Under the pieces are notes generated by a model. The model did no database searches. It saw nothing but the letters and a program-made list of their open reading frames with translations, and was not told the origin of the DNA. A stretch of DNA of 64,000 nucleotides from Mucilaginibacter psychrotolerans (GTDB lineage Bacteria > Bacteroidota > Bacteroidia > Sphingobacteriales > Sphingobacteriaceae). The position numbers were made by a program, and so were the translations under genes. Below, in pieces: positions 35,578 to 44,000 of the stretch (position 1 is its first letter; each line of letters opens with the position of its first letter). The DNA lies in the NCBI RefSeq assembly GCF_004519315.1, contig NZ_SOZE01000014.1, positions 1 through 64,000 on the forward strand. The letters are read 5' to 3'.

Positions 35578-36219
35578 TCAAAATTGACGCTTATACACTT
35601 GACCATTTTTCTCTTTATAAAATGAAAAAAGAATGCTATCAATGAACTTAAAATATTTTATTGAATCCTTCTTAGCCTGAAAATCATGAAAAAGAGATTG
35701 TAGCGGAAGATAGCTGTTAACCTGCGTATCTATCATTTCATGACTGATTCCCTTTGAAAAACTGCCTGTCAATGTTTTTATTGGCTTCACATTCTTTAGA
35801 ATTTGAAACGAAGACCCATGACTATATGGATTTCTTATTGTCTGTATATAGTCCTTGATTTGTTGATGCTGAGTTTCCGAAATTATTTTTAGTTTGAGTG
35901 CCTCATCGTTAAGATTATCTAAGGTACTGCTGTTTCTTTTTTTATAAGCCGCTTTGATTTTATTCTGATTTTCAGGAATCATTGTTTTTATTCCTGATTC
36001 TTCTATCACAATTACGTCTCTAAGAAATTTTTCAAGCAAATGGCTGGTTAGCATAATTGCAGCGTGGTGAAGTTCATTGATTATACAAACAGCGATTTCC
36101 TGCCTAATAGAATCCATTTGATTTTCAAAAACGATTGAGTAGTTTTCAAATATTTCATCAAAATTCTCCTTTGATGGCTTACGTAAAGTATTGAATGCTT
36201 TATTAGTCTCTTGATTCAT
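35578..36219 (-). CDS. HEPN-motif protein of unknown function
   Basis: A 213-residue, mainly helical protein. The segment TIRNPYSHGS contains Arg129 and His134 in the spacing R-x4-H with a polar residue next to Arg, the hallmark of HEPN domains, many of which are RNases in toxin, Abi or defence systems. The first half (AAIMLTSHLLEKFLRDVIVIEESG) fits the first helices of such a domain. Codons are strongly AT-biased compared with neighbours, which suggests recent transfer. It lies between the glucosidase gene and a duplicated fragment of that gene's end. No minimal nucleotidyltransferase or antitoxin partner is adjacent. Confidence 0.7.
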   Translation of the reverse strand: MNQETNKAFNTLRKPSKENFDEIFENYSIVFENQMDSIRQEIAVCIINELHHAAIMLTSHLLEKFLRDVIVIEESGIKTMIPENQNKIKAAYKKRNSSTLDNLNDEALKLKIISETQHQQIKDYIQTIRNPYSHGSSFQILKNVKPIKTLTGSFSKGISHEMIDTQVNSYLPLQSLFHDFQAKKDSIKYFKFIDSILFSFYKEKNGQVYKRQF

Positions 36220-36299
36220 ACATCAAAGATACCCTTCCCAATATCAAACCAAAATTCCTATGTTAGATTCATCCTTGAATTTAATTAAAAATATTCGAG

Positions 36300-36402
36300 G
36301 ATGGTAGAGCGGCTGGATACGGCAGATTGAAACTCTGCTAGCTCCTTTGGAGCTTGGGAAGACGAATCCCTCTCCTTATGCCATCTTAGTAATGGTAAGA
36401 GG
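36300..36402 (+). other. Hairpin chain with tRNA-like anticodon arm
   Basis: Ordered stems are visible. GCAGA / TCTGC (36322-36338) closes a 7-nt loop TTGAAAC, which in a tRNA would present GAA. AGCTCC / GGAGCT follows as a long variable arm. A GGG...CCC stem around GACGAAT resembles a degenerate T arm. GATGGTA (36300-36306) can pair with TGCCATC (36379-36385) as a 7-bp acceptor stem. Alternatively CTCCTTATGCCAT pairs with the sequence up to 36402 in a long hairpin. The D arm is poor and no CCA follows. It is therefore a tRNA relic, a tRNA mimic or an unrelated structured RNA, not a working tRNA. Confidence 0.4.
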
Positions 36403-36472
36403 AGCAACGATCGTAGACATAAAACTATTATTTCCTCTTCCGGAAATTAACTGGTTGGATACCTCTTAATAT

Positions 36473-36517
36473 CCGGCTATACGGGGTTGATTGCCAATTG
36501 TTTGTATTATTGGGGGG
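36473..36517 (+). pseudogene. Diverged duplicate of the glucosidase gene 3' end
   Basis: This stretch matches 35295-35339 at about 38 of 45 positions. Read in the same frame it gives SGYTGLIANCLYY against TGWTGLIANCLYH in the intact gene, with several synonymous third-base changes (GGA/GGG, GCG/GCC, TTA/TTG). It therefore descends from coding sequence. The stop codon is lost (CATTGA became TATTGG). The span between the two copies holds the HEPN gene and the hairpin chain. From 36220 to 36673 no intact gene is seen. Confidence 0.7.
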
Positions 36518-36540
36518 CTGGATGAGTAAATTGCAAAAAA

Positions 36541-36652
36541 CGTCATTCTGAATTTGGGTCAGAACCCTATCATAAAAGTAGCCACTTTGTTAACTCGCCT
36601 TGTATGACGGCATCCTGCCGTGTGGGGTACCGAAATGAATCGGCATGACGGC
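36541..36652. repeat. Dispersed repeat of about 112 bp, copy A
   Basis: The element begins CGTCATTCTGAATTTGGGTC and ends CGGCATGACGGC. Its reverse complement is clearly similar to 54400-54510 along the full length (shared blocks include ACCCCACACGGCAGG and ACTTTTATGAT). The ends are CGTCAT...ATGACG inverted repeats, as in a small non-autonomous mobile element. Confidence 0.75.
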
Positions 36653-36673
36653 TGTTTTATTGGTAATGAATAA

Positions 36674-36907
36674 TTAAAGTTCATCTAAAACTTCTGCCAG
36701 TGTTTTCAACTTGATTTTTCCTTCCTGGTGCAGTTTAACCTCTTTAAAAGCCGCTTCCAAATCCTTTTTCATCTTTTTTGCAGCGGGCGATAATTTAGGG
36801 TTAGCAGGCTCAATCAATTTGATTTTGCCACCTAATTTTGATATTACTTTCAATATCATTTCCGCATCTTTTTCGGGAAGTTTTATTTCGGCGATTACCA
36901 TGGTCAT
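36674..36907 (-). CDS. Orphan antitoxin-like small protein
   Basis: A 77-residue acidic/basic helical protein beginning MTMVIAEIKLPEKD, with an alternative ATG two codons later. The C-terminal block FKEVKLHQEGKIKLKTLAEVLDEL resembles the toxin-binding tail of Bacteroidetes antitoxins paired with RelE/ParE-type toxins. This is a pattern judgement, not a database match. No toxin gene follows on the same strand: the place where it would start is occupied by the 112-bp repeat and the glucosidase fragment. Confidence 0.6.
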   Translation of the reverse strand: MTMVIAEIKLPEKDAEMILKVISKLGGKIKLIEPANPKLSPAAKKMKKDLEAAFKEVKLHQEGKIKLKTLAEVLDEL

Positions 36908-37116
36908 AATTTTATTAAATATACCATAAGAGTATTTAAAGTAAAAACCTTATGCGATGCTGAGCTTAAATCATCCAGCTAAATCTCAACAAAGAAAATT
37001 TCAGCTACGTGGTGCCGGGTAGCTGAAGCATGAGGGCAATATTGACACCTTATAGTTTTCGCAGGATGGTAGATCAAAAGGTCCCCTGCTAATCATTGGG
37101 GCGAAGTGGGCAGCAT
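36908..37116. other. Spacer between antitoxin-like gene and smpB
   Basis: There is no gene in these 209 bp. A CCCC/GGGG stem with loop sequence TGCTAATCATT (37082-37100) and the words GGATGGTAGA and CCCTGCTAA faintly recall tRNA-Ser, but no cloverleaf can be drawn. It may be a relic of an integration site or chance. Confidence 0.25.
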
Positions 37117-37566
37117 TTACCTTTTCAGCGCTCTATCCATCTCAATCTTAGTATCGCGCTCTTTCATGGTTTCGCGCTTATCGAAAGTCTTTTTACCTTG
37201 TGCCAGGGCTATCTCTACTTTGGCGAAGCCGCGCTCGCTAATGAACATGGCCAGGGGGACTATAGTGAGCCCCTTCTCTTCGCCGCGGGTGAGCAGTTTT
37301 TTGAGTTCCTTTTTGTTGAGCAGCAATACGCGGTCGCGTTTGGCTTCATGGTTATAGAACGAGCCGAACGAATATTCGGAGATATGCAGGTTGCGTATAT
37401 AAAGCTGGTTGCCAATAAAGGTGCAAAAGGCATCGTTCACGTTGGCTTTGCCCTCGCGGATAGATTTTATCTCGGTGCCCAGCAATTGTATGCCTGCCAC
37501 ATACTTATCCAGTATATGGTATTCAAAGTATGCCTTTTTATTCTTGATATAGATGTCCTGCTTCAT
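37117..37566 (-). CDS. smpB: SsrA-binding protein SmpB
   Basis: A 149-residue OB-fold protein that escorts tmRNA to stalled ribosomes for trans-translation. The opening IYIKNKKAYFEYHILDKYVAG, the GTEIKSIREGKANVND core and the basic C-terminal tail ending KRETMKERDTKIEMDRALKR all match the family. The ATG at 37566 gives the standard N terminus; a longer frame would run into the metal-transporter gene. It starts 19 bp after that gene ends and may share its transcript. No tmRNA gene is visible here. Confidence 0.95.
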   Translation of the reverse strand: MKQDIYIKNKKAYFEYHILDKYVAGIQLLGTEIKSIREGKANVNDAFCTFIGNQLYIRNLHISEYSFGSFYNHEAKRDRVLLLNKKELKKLLTRGEEKGLTIVPLAMFISERGFAKVEIALAQGKKTFDKRETMKERDTKIEMDRALKR

Positions 37567-37585
37567 TACGGTGCAAATATGCGAA

Positions 37586-39499
37586 TTATTTTGCGGCTGG
37601 TTTAACAACCAGTACCGGCACGTTCACCTTATGTCGCACGCTGTCTACGGTGGTGCCGAAAATTAGGTCCTTAAGCGCTTTATGCCCGTGTGAACCCATC
37701 ACAATGAAATCTATTCCTTCCGTGTTCACAATTTCGGCAATCGCTGCAGCAGGCCCGCCGTAGCCTATGCGCGCCTCGGCAGTATAGTTGAGTTTGGTTA
37801 AAGCATCAACATACTTATCCAAATTATTTACATCGCTTTGGGTTTCGTTGTCCATTACCTGCTTGCCGTAATATCTTGCGCCTGCCGTTTCAACTACATG
37901 TATCAAGCTGTATCTGGCTTTTTTGCCCCCTTGCATTAAAGCATGGCGTATGCAGTCCTGGTCGTTTTTCGAAAAATCGATAGTTACGGCAATATGGTTG
38001 TATTGTACCGGCTCCAAATTATCAAGCGCGGCTGCAATACCGTGGGGTACAAAGGCGGGCTGGTCGTTGTGCTTATAAAGCAGCGGGCGAAGGAAAACGT
38101 ATAAAAGTAGCAGGGCAATCCCTATCACTATCGGTACTACAAAAATATAGATGTAAATATCGGCGCTTTTACTTTCCGCCAGCCAATCGCCAACCTGATC
38201 ATAAACGAGCTTAGCGTTAAGCCCAACAATTAATATTGCGCTTGCCCAGGCCAGTATTTTCACTTTCAGACTGATGACAAAGTCGCCCATTCGTTTTTTG
38301 TCAGACGTAAAGTGGATGAGCGGGATAACCGCAAAACCCAATTGCAGGCTCAATACCACCTGACTAAGGATGATCAGGCTGCCCAAAGCATCTTCACCTA
38401 AATATAAGATTGTAAAAACCGCAGGAACAATGGCCAATACGCGGGTAAGCAAGCGCCTTAACCAAGGCTCTATACGCAGGTTGATGTGGCCTTCCATAAT
38501 GATTTGGCCGGCAAGTGTACCGGTAATAGTAGAGCTTTGCCCCGAGGCAATAAGCGCAACAGCGAAAAGCACGGGCGCAATTTTACCAAAGATATGTTCC
38601 AATAGCTTATAAGCATCTTGTATCTCGGCAACCTCGAAGTATCCGTTTTTGAAAAATGCTGTAGCGGCAAGAATCAGGATGGCTGCGTTCACAAAAAAAG
38701 CCAGGTTAAGCGCTATTACCGTATCAAAAAGATTAAACCTAATTGCTGATTTAAAGCCTTCTTTTGTGCGGCTTATTTTGCGGGTTTGCACCAGCGACGA
38801 ATGCAGGTACAAATTATGCGGCATTACTGTGGCACCAATAATGCCAATGGCTATATACAGCATCTGCTGGCTAACCTTGTCGTTTTTAAATAAATTGTTA
38901 GGTATAAAGCCTTTTGCAATATCAACAACCTCCGGCCCTACGATAAACATTTCTACCAGGAACGATATCCCGATGATAAATATCATCGAAATAATAAAGC
39001 CCTCCAGTTTACGCATACCTTTATTCATCAGATACAGCATGAGTACGGTATCCGTAATTGTTAAGGATACGCCCCATATTAGCGGCAGATGGAACAATAA
39101 CTTTAATCCGATTGCCATACCGATTATTTCGGCCAGGTCGCAGGCTATAATGGCAATTTGAGCCAATATATACAACCAAAAGTTTACAAACCTTGGGTAG
39201 GCATTTTTAGAGGCCTGGGCCAGATCCAGCCCGCGTACTATACCAAGCCTTGCCGCCAGCGATTGAAGTAGAAGGGCGATGAGGTTTGATGCGAATAGCA
39301 CCCAGATAAGTTTATAGCCGAATGCGCTGCCACCAGCCAAATCTGTTGCCCAATTCCCGGGATCCATATACCCAACGCTTACCAGGTAAGCCGGGCCTAA
39401 AAAAGCCATTAGTTTACGCCAGCCGGTTAAGTTTTCGGGGTTTACCGAGCCATGAACATTGCCCAAAGAATTGCCGCTTTCGGTATGGCTCTTACTCAT
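37586..39499 (-). CDS. mntH: Nramp-type Mn/Fe transporter fused to a C-terminal Usp domain
   Basis: A 637-residue fusion. Residues about 25-480 form an Nramp transporter with the metal-binding DPGNWATDLAGG motif of TM1 and MPHNLYLHS of TM6. The last 140 residues are a universal stress protein domain (HIAVTIDFSKNDQDC at its start, VMGSHGHKALKDLIFG with the nucleotide-binding glycines, and VPVLVVKP at the end). The Usp part may sense ATP or AMP and adjust uptake. The gene overlaps mntR by 4 bp (ATGA) and lies behind an MntR-type operator, so manganese is the likely main substrate. Confidence 0.92.
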   Translation of the reverse strand: MSKSHTESGNSLGNVHGSVNPENLTGWRKLMAFLGPAYLVSVGYMDPGNWATDLAGGSAFGYKLIWVLFASNLIALLLQSLAARLGIVRGLDLAQASKNAYPRFVNFWLYILAQIAIIACDLAEIIGMAIGLKLLFHLPLIWGVSLTITDTVLMLYLMNKGMRKLEGFIISMIFIIGISFLVEMFIVGPEVVDIAKGFIPNNLFKNDKVSQQMLYIAIGIIGATVMPHNLYLHSSLVQTRKISRTKEGFKSAIRFNLFDTVIALNLAFFVNAAILILAATAFFKNGYFEVAEIQDAYKLLEHIFGKIAPVLFAVALIASGQSSTITGTLAGQIIMEGHINLRIEPWLRRLLTRVLAIVPAVFTILYLGEDALGSLIILSQVVLSLQLGFAVIPLIHFTSDKKRMGDFVISLKVKILAWASAILIVGLNAKLVYDQVGDWLAESKSADIYIYIFVVPIVIGIALLLLYVFLRPLLYKHNDQPAFVPHGIAAALDNLEPVQYNHIAVTIDFSKNDQDCIRHALMQGGKKARYSLIHVVETAGARYYGKQVMDNETQSDVNNLDKYVDALTKLNYTAEARIGYGGPAAAIAEIVNTEGIDFIVMGSHGHKALKDLIFGTTVDSVRHKVNVPVLVVKPAAK

Positions 39500-40146
39500 A
39501 TTGCTATCAAAAGGTTATTGGCCACTTCGCGGCTTATCTGTAAAACTTTACTATCCATTTGTAATACTACCGTGTTATCGTAACTGATGATTTCTTTCAC
39601 CATTATTTTTTTTCCAATTATCAGGCCCTGCTTATCCAGGTATTGCAGGAAAGCCACGGAGTGGTCCCGAACGCCTGAGATGATACCCCCGGCACTAACA
39701 GCGAGAGCCGAAATTGGTTTAAGATCGTTGGTTTTAAAATTTCCGTTACAATCGGGTATCGGGTCGCCGTGCGGGTCGCGTTTGGGGAAGCCCATGAATT
39801 CATCCAGCCGGTCTATCAGTTCATTCGATGAGATATGCTCCATTTCTTCGGCCATGGCGTGTACCTCGTCCCATTTAAAATTTAGCTTCTCTACCAAAAA
39901 GTATTCCCAAAGACGGTGCTTGCGGATGATGTTAATAGCCACCTTTTCGCCCGCGCCTGTGAGGCTAACACCCTGGTAGCGGGTGTAGTTAATGAGTTGT
40001 TTATCCGATAATTTGCGCAGCATATCGGTAACCGAGGAAGCTTTGGTCTCCAGCGAAGCCGCTATCTGGTTGGTGCTTACGTTTGCGCTAAGCACAGCCA
40101 GTTTGTATATGGCTTTCAAATAATTCTCTTCGGCTAATGTATTCAT
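39496..40146 (-). CDS. mntR: DtxR/MntR family metal-dependent repressor
   Basis: A 216-residue regulator with an N-terminal winged helix (ENYLKAIYKLAVLSANVSTNQIAASLE), a dimerisation domain with metal-ligand-type residues (HAMAEEMEHISS) and a C-terminal FeoA/SH3-like domain from about residue 150. The PKRDPHGDPIPD turn is the DtxR-family hallmark. It is encoded 4 bp overlapping with, and upstream of, the Nramp-Usp gene. The perfect palindrome just before its start indicates autoregulation and Mn(II)-dependent repression of uptake. Confidence 0.92.
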   Translation of the reverse strand: MNTLAEENYLKAIYKLAVLSANVSTNQIAASLETKASSVTDMLRKLSDKQLINYTRYQGVSLTGAGEKVAINIIRKHRLWEYFLVEKLNFKWDEVHAMAEEMEHISSNELIDRLDEFMGFPKRDPHGDPIPDCNGNFKTNDLKPISALAVSAGGIISGVRDHSVAFLQYLDKQGLIIGKKIMVKEIISYDNTVVLQMDSKVLQISREVANNLLIAI

Positions 40147-40165
40147 TTAGCCAAATATAATATTA

Positions 40166-40185
40166 TTTTTAGACTTGTCTAAAAA
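40166..40185. promoter_or_regulatory. MntR/DtxR operator, perfect 20-bp palindrome
   Basis: The arms TTTTTAGAC and GTCTAAAAA surround a TT centre, 20 bp upstream of mntR. DtxR/MntR operators have the same plan (TTTAG-type arms with a short centre). The position is right for control of the mntR-mntH operon. Confidence 0.8.
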
Positions 40186-40237
40186 GTGACTTTATTTTTT
40201 TATTTGTTTGGTTACACGATATTTATGTGGAATTATA

Positions 40238-40267
40238 TTTTGCGTGCTACAGATTATTTTATATTTG
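40238..40267 (+). promoter_or_regulatory. Bacteroidetes-type promoter of the Lrp/AsnC gene
   Basis: A -33-like TTTTG (40238-40242) and a -7 TATATTTG (40260-40267) are separated by 17 bp. The -7 box ends only 8 bp before the ATG at 40276, so the leader would be a few bases at most. Confidence 0.55.
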
Positions 40268-40275
40268 CATGTACC

Positions 40276-40746
40276 ATGGCAGCTGAATTAGATAAGATAG
40301 ACCTCCAAATACTCAAGATATTACAGGAAAATGGCCGCATAACCAACCTGCAGCTATCCACCGAAATAGGGCTTTCACCGGCACCCACCCTGGAGCGCGT
40401 GCGCAAACTGGAGAACGCGGAATACATCAAAAGCTATCATGCTTTGGTAGATGAGGAGAAGCTGGGTCTTGGCATCAAGACGTTTATACAGATATCCTTA
40501 GATTTTCACCAGAAAAACACCATCCAAACCTTTTTGGATGAGATACAAACCATTAAGGAAGTTACCGAGTGCCACCACGTAACCGGCCAATGCGATTTTC
40601 TGCTGAAGGTTTACGTTCGCGACATTAAATCGTACGAACGCCTCATTATGGATAAAATCAGCCGAATTACGGTGGTAAAAACATTCCAAACCATGATGAT
40701 CATGAGCACCAGCAAAAAAGAGCCGATAGTGCCGCTGGAATACTAG
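40276..40746 (+). CDS. Lrp/AsnC family transcriptional regulator
   Basis: A 156-residue regulator. The N-terminal helix-turn-helix spans DKIDLQILKILQENGRITNLQLSTEIGLSP-like order. The C-terminal RAM domain (FLDEIQTIKEVTECHHVTGQCDFLLKVYVRD) senses an amino acid and builds octamers. The target is unknown. The ATG at 40276 lies directly behind a good promoter, which excludes the longer frame from 40186 whose start lies near the mntR operator. A very strong terminator follows. Confidence 0.9.
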   Translation: MAAELDKIDLQILKILQENGRITNLQLSTEIGLSPAPTLERVRKLENAEYIKSYHALVDEEKLGLGIKTFIQISLDFHQKNTIQTFLDEIQTIKEVTECHHVTGQCDFLLKVYVRDIKSYERLIMDKISRITVVKTFQTMMIMSTSKKEPIVPLEY

Positions 40747-40751
40747 GCTAC

Positions 40752-40790
40752 AGATGTGCAGATTGCGTATGTGCAGATTTCAGATGAAAA
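40752..40790. repeat. GATGTGCAGAT short repeats after the AsnC-family gene
   Basis: GATGTGCAGAT and TATGTGCAGATTTCAGATG appear within 45 bp after the stop codon, matching the motif that follows the flavin oxidase gene near 7428-7462. Apart from this and two hairpins, the 273-bp gap (40747-41019) holds no credible gene. Confidence 0.45.
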
Positions 40791-40829
40791 AAGCACGCAT
40801 GCGAGATGGATACACAGATTGCAGCTATA

Positions 40830-40866
40830 CAAAACGCCCCTCAAGCAAAGCTTGAGGGGCGTTTTG
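40830..40866 (+). terminator. Strong terminator after the Lrp/AsnC gene
   Basis: A perfect 17-bp stem (CAAAACGCCCCTCAAGC and its complement) has an AAA loop. The outer part provides A and T runs, so it can work in both directions. Confidence 0.8.
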
Positions 40867-40948
40867 CGTTTTAACGCACAGCATTATTGCGTGTCAAGGA
40901 AGGTGCACTGTGCCCATAGTTATAAGGAGCGGATTTCGGCATACAAAA

Positions 40949-40973
40949 TAGCGATGGGTTGAGCCCATCGCTA
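40949..40973 (-). terminator. Terminator of the alpha-2-macroglobulin gene
   Basis: A perfect 10-bp stem TAGCGATGGG / CCCATCGCTA has a 5-nt loop. On the minus strand it runs into TTTTG, about 47 bp after the stop codon of the large gene. Confidence 0.65.
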
Positions 40974-41019
40974 TGATTACAGCTCTATTCAAAATCCGGA
41001 AAATCCGTTTAATACCGGT

Positions 41020-44000
41020 TTATTTCACCACCTCAACCCATTGCCCTTTCAGCAACGCATTTATATCGTGGTTGTACATGGCTTCACAGTAGGCCGCAGG
41101 TAGGTAATATTTACCGGCGTAGGCCGCATTTAGCATTACGTAGTAGGTTACTTCCGTTCCCTCGGTTAAACTGAAATAAGTATTCACCCGGTCGTCGCGT
41201 ATGTCGCGATAATCAGAAGGCGACGATTTAAACGCCTCGTCGTTATTCAACATACGGGTGTTCAATATCTCCCAACCCGAAGGGAATATCTGCGTGAGTG
41301 CCATATTATCGTAGCGGCCGCGCTTGCCGGGGTTTTTGATATTCACCTGTGCCACAAAATCGGTTCCCTGTTTGAGGGTTGCAGGGTTAATTGGTTTGCC
41401 ACCGAGTGTAGTGTAAGCAATGCGCATCTGTAGCACATCCGGGTTTATATAGGTTTTTATGTCCTGCCCCGATGATGGTTGCCCTTGCTGTATCAATCTT
41501 ACGTATAGGCGGTTTGTACCATTATTCTTCATGGTTACGCTGCCACCGTTAGCTGCCAGGCCTGATTGCCATATATAGGATGCGGAATTGACACTAGCCG
41601 TTGTACTATTTGCCTGGTAGTTGAATTGCAGTTTTCCGCCGGGTTTGTTCTGCCCGCAGTATTCGGCTATGGCTACCAATGAGTAGGCTGTAGTTTGGGT
41701 ACTATACCAGCTATCAGTTGAAAGCCTCGATGCAATGGTTCGCAGCAATGGCGCAGCTTTCTGGCGTTGCCCCAGCAGGGTAAGGGTTTCCAATATCATG
41801 GCTTCATCGCGTACGTCAGAGCCATAGGTGCCGTACATAGCGTTGTAAGGTGCAATGTTGGTTGGTAAACCGCTGATTATCCGTAAGCCAACCTCTGGTT
41901 GCCCGGCAAGTTTATAAGCGGCGGCTAAGCGCCAGCGTGCTTCTACGCTAATGTACTGGTATTCTTTCAGGCGGTTCATTGCACCTAATTCCGGCGAACC
42001 CGATAGTGCCAGCAGGAACAGGCGGTAAGCTTGCACCAGGTCGGTATAATAATAGCCATGGATGTTTGTCCGCGGGTCGGGCGACCAGTTTACCGCTTTC
42101 TGTTTTTGGTAACGTTTCCAGTCGTTCATTAAACCCGCAGGCAAACTATAGCCTTTTGCTTGTGCTGCCAATAAGAAATGGCCGGCGTAATTGGTTCCCC
42201 ATTCATCGGCCTCACCGCCGTAACCCGGCCAGTAGGTTAAACCGCCACTCGGTGCTCTAAAGCCGTTTAAACGGTTAATAGTCATTTTTATGTTTCGGTC
42301 GGTTTCCGCTTTTTGGCGCGAAGAGAGATCAAGCAGCTGGCTTAAATACAATTGCGGAAAACCTGAAGAAGTAGTTTGCTCCACACAGCCATGTGGATAG
42401 GTGATGAGGTACTCCAATCGTTTACCCAGGTTAAGCGGCGGGATGCTGGCAACTTCCAGCGTTGCCTTGTTAGTGCCGTTTATACCTATTGACGTGTAAG
42501 GTGTTGCCCAGCTTTCGCCCGGTTTTAACTCTTTCTCCAGCACGCGCGTTACCGGCGGGTTAGGATTGCGTAGGTTCAACTCCACATCGTATGCTGTGCT
42601 TTCGCCGCCCGATTTTGCCGTGATCTTCACCTTACCGATGCCAACAAAATCCTTCACATCCAAATCAAATGTTACCAGCTGGTCGCCCGGCTTGGAAAAG
42701 TTTATAATCTTGGTATTTTTGCCTGCCAAATTGCTGAACACGTTGGACTGCACCTGCACCGTTACCTGTTTAATGTTATTCTCCATGGCAAATACCGTAA
42801 CAGGCAGCTGTACTTTTTCTGATGGTCCCAGCACCCTTGGTATGGTAGCAAGTATCATCAACGGTTTCTTTACAGCCACTGCTTTTTCGGCAATGCCATA
42901 CGCGCCATTGTGGCCGGCAATAACCATTGCTTTTACCGATCCAACGTATTGCGGCAGCGTAAATTTAGTAGTTTGGCTTTGGCCTTTATCCAAACTGAAT
43001 GGCCCCAGGAATTTCACCACCGGTTTAAAGCGGTTCACGGTTACTTTTTTATTCACACCGCCGGTGCCATCGCCTCCGATACTCAGGATGCGCTCTAAAC
43101 CCCCGCCAAATGCGCCGATAACATAATCAAATAAATCCCAGGTTTTTACGCCGAGGGCTTCGTGTGCATAAAACGCCTCATGCGGATCGGGCGTTTTATA
43201 GTTGGTGATATCCAGCAGGCCTTCATCAACAATGGCTATGGTATAGGTCATTGCCTTTCCGTTTGCTTCGGATACCGTGATGGCCGATTGCGTTTCCGGG
43301 CGGATCTTATCCGGCATGGTAATGACTGGCTTCAGTATTGTTTCGGGGTTATCCACGTTTAGCGGGATAGCGCCATACATGCGTATAGGCAAATCGTTTT
43401 TGGTTTGCGAGTGGCGCTGCAGCAGGGTTACGTTTACAAAAACGTTTGGTGCCATGGCCTCATCTACTTTAAAGGTGTAGCGGGTTTCGCCCTTTTTGGT
43501 ATCGATCCAGATGGTTTTTAAAACTTTGCTGCCATTTTCAAAGCTGATGAGTGCATGTCCGTCGCCACCGGTTGGGATGGTAAGCGTAGCTTCCTCGCCA
43601 ACTTTATAATTGGTTTTATCAGAGGTGAAGGAGAGCATTGCAGCCTCGGTTGGTGCGGTGTTCTGTAAGCGTTCAGACCAGTTTGGCCAATCCACGTACA
43701 TGATTTTACCCGTAGAGTGCCCGGTTTCCGGGTCTTTTATGCGGATGAGGTAACGCCCCCAGTCGGCCTGCGGGATGCGGAGCGTGTATTTACCACGCCC
43801 GTTATTAAGGGTGACTGTGCCGGTTTTGATGAGCTTATTATACTTATCCTGTGTAAAGTTACTCATCTCGTCGCCCGTTTCGTCCCACCACCAGCGCCAT
43901 TGTATTTTGTAGAGCTCCAGCTCTACGGTACGGGTGCCGGTAAACAATTTTCCCTTGGTATCTACATCGGCTATCTCAATATCGTGGTTTTTATCGGTAA

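Noticed and set aside
36300..36385. Intact type II tRNA with anticodon GAA
   Set aside because: The D arm does not pair, the T loop lacks TTC, there are extra bases before the acceptor strand, and a Phe anticodon in a long-variable-arm tRNA is not expected.
37040..37105. Possible tRNA-Ser (GCT) remnant beside smpB
   Set aside because: Only short words match (CCCTGCTAA and GGATGGTAGA). No acceptor, D or T arm can be built, so it was kept only as a note.
40186..40275. N-terminal extension of the Lrp/AsnC protein
   Set aside because: The region contains the promoter elements, and the family HTH begins right after the ATG at 40276.
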